NCBI GenBank assembly: GCA_047605605.1
Contig: JASGFG010000084.1
Span: forward strand, 1-16,651
DNA: 16,651 bases
Origin: JAATGA01 sp047605605
Lineage (GTDB): Bacteria; Pseudomonadota; Alphaproteobacteria; Rhodobacterales; Rhodobacteraceae
Direction of reading: 5' to 3'
Shown: in pieces, positions 13,061 through 16,651 of the stretch
Layout of the letters: each line of letters opens with the position of its first letter
Numbering within the stretch: the first letter of the stretch is position 1
Position numbers and translations under genes: made by a program
Notes under the pieces: model-generated
Told to the model about the DNA's origin: nothing
Database searches by the model: none
Seen by the model: the letters and a program-made list of their open reading frames with translations, nothing else

Positions 13061-14233
13061 TCAGAATCCGGCCCCGCCAAAGCTGCGCGGTGCGGGGTCG
13101 ATCACGACCATCTGGTTGTTCGAGATCTGCGCCACCGCCAGCCCGCGTTCGTTGGTGCCGTCGCTGCGCAGCCGGAAGATGCCGTTCACCCCCACAAAGC
13201 CCGCGCCCTGGGTCAGCGCCGCTCCGGTCAGCGCATTTGCCTTGCCCTGCTTGACCAGCGCGCCGATGGCCGCGATCCCGTCATATGCAAGGCCCGAGAT
13301 CGGATGCGGCGCCTCGCCGAAGGCGGCCTGATAGCGGGACTGGTATTGCTGGTAAAGCTGCGGGTCGGGCAGCGCGAACCAGCCGCCTTGCACCCCCGGC
13401 AGCGCAAGGGTGGCGGCCGGAATATCCCACCGGGTCAGACCGATATACTGCGTCACCGAAGGCGGCAGGCCATTCTCGCTCAGCATCTGGCTGATCAGCG
13501 GCAGGGCGCCGGCGGTATCCGCGGTCAGGAACACCGCCTGCGCGCCCGAGGATTTTGCGGTTGCCACGATGCGCGGCGCGGCCGAAACCACCCCGTTTTG
13601 CGAGAATTCATAGGAATCGCTCGCCACCACCGATCCGCCCGCGGCAGAAACCCCGCGCTGGATCGCCGCACGGCCCAGCTCGCCCGCGGTATTCTTGTCG
13701 TTGACGATCATGATGCGGCTCTTGCCGTTGCGGACGGCATAACGGGCCAGCCGCGCGGCGGTGTTGTCGAAGGTCGGCCCCAGGACAAAGACGTTGCCCC
13801 CGGCGATATCGGGGTTGTTGGAAAAGGACAGGACGTTGATGCCGCGCGCGGCGGCGGCGACGCCGGCGGCATTCGCCTCCTGCGCGAAGACGGGGCCCAG
13901 GATGATCTTTGCCCCCTCGTCGATGGCCTTGGTGGCCATGGCCTGCGCCTGTCCGGGCTGGCCCGCGGTGTTGTAGACCCGCAGGTCGATCCTGACGGTG
14001 CCAAGATCGGAAATCGCCAGCCGCGCGGCATTCTGAAGGCTGCGCGCCAGAAGCTCGTCGCTGGCCTGACCCGATCCGCCGGGCACCAGCAGCGCCACCG
14101 GGACGACGGCCGACGTGTCGATGGAAGGCCCGCCGGCAGGCCCGGTCGGCACGCAGGCGGACACGGCAAGGGCGGCCACGACGGCTGCGGCACGGGCCAG
14201 CGACTTGCGGGCCTTCTGCAAAACGGACAACAT
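13061..14233 (-). CDS. LpoA-like penicillin-binding-protein activator lipoprotein (periplasmic-binding fold)
   Basis: 390 residues. A lipoprotein signal peptide (1-26) ends in the lipobox VSAC with Cys27, so it is lipidated and membrane-anchored. The rest is a type 1 periplasmic-binding-protein fold: VVPVALLVPGG (first strand), IILGPVFAQEANAAG, INVLSFSNNPDIAGGNVFVLGPT and HPISGLAYDGIAAIGAL. This matches the C-terminal domain of E. coli LpoA (YraM), which activates PBP1A from the outer membrane. The N-terminal TPR-like domain of LpoA (678 residues) is absent. The context supports the link: like E. coli lpoA it diverges from rsmI, with yraN next door. The ATG at 14233 has GGGAG 8 nt upstream; the longer open frame overlaps rsmI and was rejected. 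It leads an operon with glnD and murJ. PBP activation is inferred, and ligand binding (amino-acid ABC type) is an alternative. Confidence 0.85.
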   Translation of the reverse strand: MLSVLQKARKSLARAAAVVAALAVSACVPTGPAGGPSIDTSAVVPVALLVPGGSGQASDELLARSLQNAARLAISDLGTVRIDLRVYNTAGQPGQAQAMATKAIDEGAKIILGPVFAQEANAAGVAAAARGINVLSFSNNPDIAGGNVFVLGPTFDNTAARLARYAVRNGKSRIMIVNDKNTAGELGRAAIQRGVSAAGGSVVASDSYEFSQNGVVSAAPRIVATAKSSGAQAVFLTADTAGALPLISQMLSENGLPPSVTQYIGLTRWDIPAATLALPGVQGGWFALPDPQLYQQYQSRYQAAFGEAPHPISGLAYDGIAAIGALVKQGKANALTGAALTQGAGFVGVNGIFRLRSDGTNERGLAVAQISNNQMVVIDPAPRSFGGAGF

Positions 14234-14265
14234 ATGGCGCACTCCCACTCCGGCGATCGGGGCAA

Positions 14266-14294
14266 AGCCTATGCGCTTCGGGGGGCGAAGTAAA
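14266..14294 (-). promoter_or_regulatory. candidate promoter of the lpoA-like-glnD-murJ operon
   Basis: On the minus strand TTTACT (14289-14294) and TAGGCT (14266-14271) are 17 nt apart, giving a leader of about 25 nt that carries GGGAG. Two near-concentric inverted repeats overlap it: CTTCG/CGAAG (14276-14280 with 14286-14290) in the spacer and GCAAAG/CTTTGC (14262-14267 with 14295-14300) around it. TAAACT (14291-14296) could serve as a -10 for divergent rsmI. Confidence 0.4.
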
Positions 14295-14315
14295 CTTTGC
14301 AGGGAAGGGCCAGGC

Positions 14316-15203
14316 GTGACCATCGGCAGACCCGCGCCCGGCCCCTGGACGGTGGACAGCCGCCCCTTGCCGCCGGGATTGCATTTCGTGTCCACCCCCA
14401 TCGGGGCGGCGCGCGACATCACCTTGCGCGCGCTCGACACTCTGGCCATGGCCGATGTGCTGGCGGCCGAGGATACGCGCACCCTGCGCCACCTGATGGA
14501 GATCCACGGCATTCCGCTGGGCGACCGGCCGCTGATCGCCTATCACGATCACAACGGCGATCAGGTCCGTCCGCGCCTGATCCGCCTGCTGGAGGAAGGC
14601 AGGACCGTCGCCTATGCGTCCGAGGCCGGAACGCCTCTGGTGGCCGATCCGGGGTTTCAGCTGGCGCGCGCGGCGATCGCGGCGGGCATCGCCGTGCAGG
14701 CCGCGCCCGGCGCCTCGGCGGTGCTGTGCGCGCTGACGGTGGCGGGGCTGCCGTCGGACAGGTTCCTGTTCGCAGGCTTTCCGCCGACCGCCGCAGGGGC
14801 GAGGGCCAGCTTCCTCGCCGAACTGGCGCCGGTGCAGGCGACGCTGGTTCTGTATGAATCGCCAAAACGCATTAACCGTTTGTTGGGTGAATTGCGCGAT
14901 GGTCTGGGCGAGGGCAGACAGGCGGTGGTCTGCCGGGAACTGACCAAGCGATTCGAGGAAGTGTCGCGCGGCACGCTGGGCGAACTTGCGGCAGCCTTCG
15001 ACGGGCGCGAGGTGAAGGGCGAAATCGTTGTCCTGATCGACCGCGGTGCGGTGGTGAAGGCCGACGGGGCAACGGTGGAGGCGGCGCTGCGGCGGGCAAT
15101 GACCGAGATGTCGGTGAAGGATGCCGCCGCGGGTGTTGCGGCACGGTTCGGACTGCCGCGGCGCGACGTGTATCAGATGGCTTTGAAGCTGGGGGCGGAA
15201 TGA
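14316..15203 (+). CDS. rsmI: 16S rRNA (cytidine-1402-2'-O)-methyltransferase RsmI
   Basis: 295 residues, tetrapyrrole-methylase (SAM-dependent) fold. RsmI methylates the 2'-O of C1402 in the 16S rRNA decoding centre. Family blocks are clear: LHFVSTPIGAARDITLRAL (22-40), AAEDTRTLRHLM (50-61), YHDHN (76-80), ASEAGTPLVADPGFQL (101-116), PGASAVLCALTVAGL (131-145) and FLFAGFPP (150-157). The start is GTG at 14316, chosen for AAGGG 6 nt upstream; there is no ATG in a suitable place before the conserved core. Length agrees with E. coli RsmI (286). It diverges from the LpoA-like gene and overlaps yraN by 4 nt (ATGA), so the two are co-translated. Confidence 0.95.
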   Translation: MTIGRPAPGPWTVDSRPLPPGLHFVSTPIGAARDITLRALDTLAMADVLAAEDTRTLRHLMEIHGIPLGDRPLIAYHDHNGDQVRPRLIRLLEEGRTVAYASEAGTPLVADPGFQLARAAIAAGIAVQAAPGASAVLCALTVAGLPSDRFLFAGFPPTAAGARASFLAELAPVQATLVLYESPKRINRLLGELRDGLGEGRQAVVCRELTKRFEEVSRGTLGELAAAFDGREVKGEIVVLIDRGAVVKADGATVEAALRRAMTEMSVKDAAAGVAARFGLPRRDVYQMALKLGAE

Positions 15204-15553
15204 GCGGGGCAAGATCCTATCACGGCGGACAGGCGGCTGAGGAATCGGTGGCGCAACTCTATGCACGCTCGGGCCGGCCCATTGCGGCCCGGCGCTGGCG
15301 CGGCCGGTCGGGCGAGATCGACATCATCGCTCGCGAGGGGGAGCGGGTGGTTTTCATCGAGGTGAAATCCAGTGCCACCCACGCCCGCGCCGCCGAACGG
15401 CTGAGCCTGCGTCAGCAGGCGCGCATCTATGGCGCGGCGGCCGAGTTTCTGGGGCGCGAGCCGAAGGGATCGCTGACCGAGGCGCGTTTCGACGTGGCGC
15501 TGGTCGATGCGACCGGGCGGATCGAGATCCTGGAAAACGCCTTCGCGGCCTGA
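15200..15553 (+). CDS. yraN: YraN/UPF0102 family protein (nuclease-like fold)
   Basis: 117 residues. The family has a PD-(D/E)xK-like core, seen here as GEIDIIAREGERVVFIEVKSS (38-58) with Glu39, Asp41, Glu54 and Lys56. These residues suggest a metal-dependent nuclease or Holliday-junction-like activity, but no firm function is known for the family. The N-terminal GGQAAEESVAQLYARSG (9-25) and the LRQQARIYGAAAEFL helix (70-84) are also typical. The ATG overlaps the rsmI stop (ATGA). The rsmI-yraN pairing is conserved in many proteobacteria. Confidence 0.93.
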   Translation: MSGARSYHGGQAAEESVAQLYARSGRPIAARRWRGRSGEIDIIAREGERVVFIEVKSSATHARAAERLSLRQQARIYGAAAEFLGREPKGSLTEARFDVALVDATGRIEILENAFAA

Positions 15554-15596
15554 TTGCATGTCGGGCGGGCTTCGGCCATCAAGGGGCACCCGCAAC

Positions 15597-15604
15597 AGGA
15601 GGTG
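15597..15604 (+). promoter_or_regulatory. ribosome-binding site that fixes the gshB start
   Basis: AGGAGGTG is a full match to the anti-Shine-Dalgarno sequence and lies just before the ATG at 15608. The same frame is open from a TTG at 15554, but that start has no such site and would add a non-conserved 18-residue extension. Confidence 0.8.
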
Positions 15605-15607
15605 CCG

Positions 15608-16552
15608 ATGCCGTTGAAAGTCGCCTTGCAGATGGACCCGATCGGTTCGGTCAACATCAACGCCGATTCGACCTTTCGCATCGCGCTGGAGGCGCAGGCG
15701 CGGGGGCATTCGCTGTTCTTCTATACGCCCGACAAGCTGGCTTTCGTCGAGGGGCGGGTGACGGCGCGGGGCTTTCCCATCGAGCTTCGCCGCGAATTGG
15801 GAAACCATGTGACCTATGGCGAAGAGGCCGAGGTCGATCTTGCCGATTTCGACGTGGTCTGGCTGCGCCAAGACCCGCCCTTCGACATGGGATACATCAC
15901 CACGACGCATCTGCTCGACATGATCCATCCCCGCACTCTGGTGGTGAACGACCCGTTCTGGGTGCGGAACTTTCCCGAAAAGCTGCTGGTCCTGCGGTTC
16001 CCGCAGCTGACGCCGCCCACTGCCATCGCCCGCGATCTGGCGACGATCCGTGCTTTCAAGGCGCGGCATGGCGACATCATCCTGAAGCCGCTTTACGGCA
16101 ATGGCGGGGCGGGCGTGTTCCGGCTGGACCCGAACGACCGCAACCTCGCCTCCCTGCACGAGCTGTTCACCGGGATGAGCCGCGAGCCGATGATCGTGCA
16201 GAAATTCCTGCCCGACGTGTCCAAGGGCGACAAGCGCATCATCCTGGTGGACGGCGAGCCGGTGGGCGCCATCAACCGCGTGCCGCAGGCGGGCGAAACC
16301 CGGTCGAACATGCATGTCGGCGGTCGTCCGGAAAAGGTCGGCCTGACCGAGCGCGATCTGGAGATCTGCCGCACCATCGGCCCGATCCTGAAGGAAAAGG
16401 GCCAGATCTTCGTCGGCATTGACGTGATCGGCGACTGGCTGACCGAAATCAACGTGACCTCGCCCACCGGCATTCAGGAACTGGAGCGGTTCGACGGCAC
16501 CAACACGGCGGCCCGCATCTGGGACGTCATCGAGGCAAAGCGCCGCGCCTGA
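15608..16552 (+). CDS. gshB: glutathione synthetase
   Basis: 314 residues (E. coli 316), ATP-grasp enzyme that joins gamma-glutamylcysteine and glycine to make glutathione. The N-terminus KVALQMDPIGSVNINADSTF (4-23) matches the MDPIxxINxxxDSxF family start. Further signatures are WLRQDPPFDMGYI (85-97), ILKPLYGNGGAGVFRL (158-173, glycine-rich ATP-grasp loop), GDKRIILVDGEPVGAINRVP (207-226) and FVGIDVIGDWLTEINVTSPTG (268-288). It follows yraN by 54 nt on the same strand and is likely in the rsmI-yraN transcript. Glutathione supply is also relevant to the ArsC-type reductase in this window, although the two genes are far apart. Confidence 0.97.
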   Translation: MPLKVALQMDPIGSVNINADSTFRIALEAQARGHSLFFYTPDKLAFVEGRVTARGFPIELRRELGNHVTYGEEAEVDLADFDVVWLRQDPPFDMGYITTTHLLDMIHPRTLVVNDPFWVRNFPEKLLVLRFPQLTPPTAIARDLATIRAFKARHGDIILKPLYGNGGAGVFRLDPNDRNLASLHELFTGMSREPMIVQKFLPDVSKGDKRIILVDGEPVGAINRVPQAGETRSNMHVGGRPEKVGLTERDLEICRTIGPILKEKGQIFVGIDVIGDWLTEINVTSPTGIQELERFDGTNTAARIWDVIEAKRRA

Positions 16553-16651
16553 CCTGACCGGCTGGCGCGGGGTGGCGCGGGCTGCTCCGATGGGAGACCT
16601 TCTCGGCCAGGGCCCCGCGGGGCGGCTTGGGCCATGCGTTCAGCTTTGCTG
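16553..16651. other. end of window, no supported gene
   Basis: These 99 bases contain a near-direct repeat TGGCGCGGGG/TGGCGCGGGC (16563-16582) and a short GC palindrome (CCCCGCGGGG). An ATG near 16633 begins MRSALL and could be the first residues of a signal peptide of a gene beyond the edge, but it lacks a clear ribosome-binding site and is too short to judge. Confidence 0.4.

Noticed and set aside
10155..13331. A 1058-residue plus-strand open frame opposite glnD
   Set aside because: It mirrors glnD codon by codon, is rich in His/Gln/Arg as expected for the antisense frame of GC-rich genes, and has no family motif or ribosome-binding site.
14234..14512. N-terminal extension of the LpoA-like protein by 93 residues
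   Set aside because: It would overlap the start of rsmI on the other strand and bury the lipoprotein signal peptide inside the chain.
1..16651. CRISPR arrays, tRNA/rRNA genes, insertion sequences, phage or toxin-antitoxin modules
   Set aside because: No regularly spaced repeats, no cloverleaf, no transposase- or integrase-like protein and no small toxin/antitoxin pair was seen on either strand.

Overview
This window is very GC-rich chromosomal DNA from an alphaproteobacterium. Protein similarity and gene order (nfuA-tsaB-rimI, lpoA-like-glnD-murJ, rsmI-yraN-gshB) point to the Rhodobacterales, probably a Paracoccus/Rhodobacter-type member of the Rhodobacteraceae. The assignment comes from recognising protein families and was not searched. 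I see no mobile elements, CRISPR arrays, tRNAs or rRNAs. Long open frames opposite the real genes are GC-driven shadows.

Left part (1-2144, all minus strand): the start of a BMP-family ABC-transporter substrate-binding protein runs off the window edge. Upstream of it lies a compact operon nfuA-tsaB-rimI (Fe-S cluster carrier, t6A tRNA modification, ribosomal S18 acetylation), with a readable promoter in front of nfuA. From 2218 to 3750 (minus) is an exported protein with a peptidoglycan-binding-like N-terminus, a Pro/Ala-rich linker and a trypsin-like protease domain with an intact His-Asp-Ser triad. Divergent from it is an ArsC-family reductase, which converges on a universal stress protein across an inverted repeat.

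Middle part (4789-8590): a fold-type IV (branched-chain) aminotransferase on the minus strand is followed by the only large non-coding gap (5656-6069). The gap holds a 12-bp inverted repeat, a 12-bp tandem duplication and, at its right end, a clear Zur-type palindrome in front of zinT, a periplasmic zinc-binding protein that starts at TTG. trpS converges on zinT across a strong hairpin. Divergent from trpS is a six-segment membrane protein that looks like a rhomboid which has lost its catalytic Ser and His.

Right part (8690-16552): a tightly packed minus-strand operon runs lpoA-like lipoprotein, glnD, murJ (gaps of 5 and 4 nt), joining cell-wall synthesis with PII/nitrogen signalling. The divergent plus-strand genes are rsmI, yraN (4-nt overlap) and gshB. 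The rsmI / lpoA / yraN neighbourhood resembles that of E. coli. The last 99 bases carry no gene I can support.

This is mostly a housekeeping region. The most interesting points are the Zur-controlled zinT, the degenerate rhomboid-like protein, the three-part secreted protease, the nested palindromes in the lpoA/rsmI promoter region, and the atypical aminotransferase motif. I did not find a convincing wholly new system.
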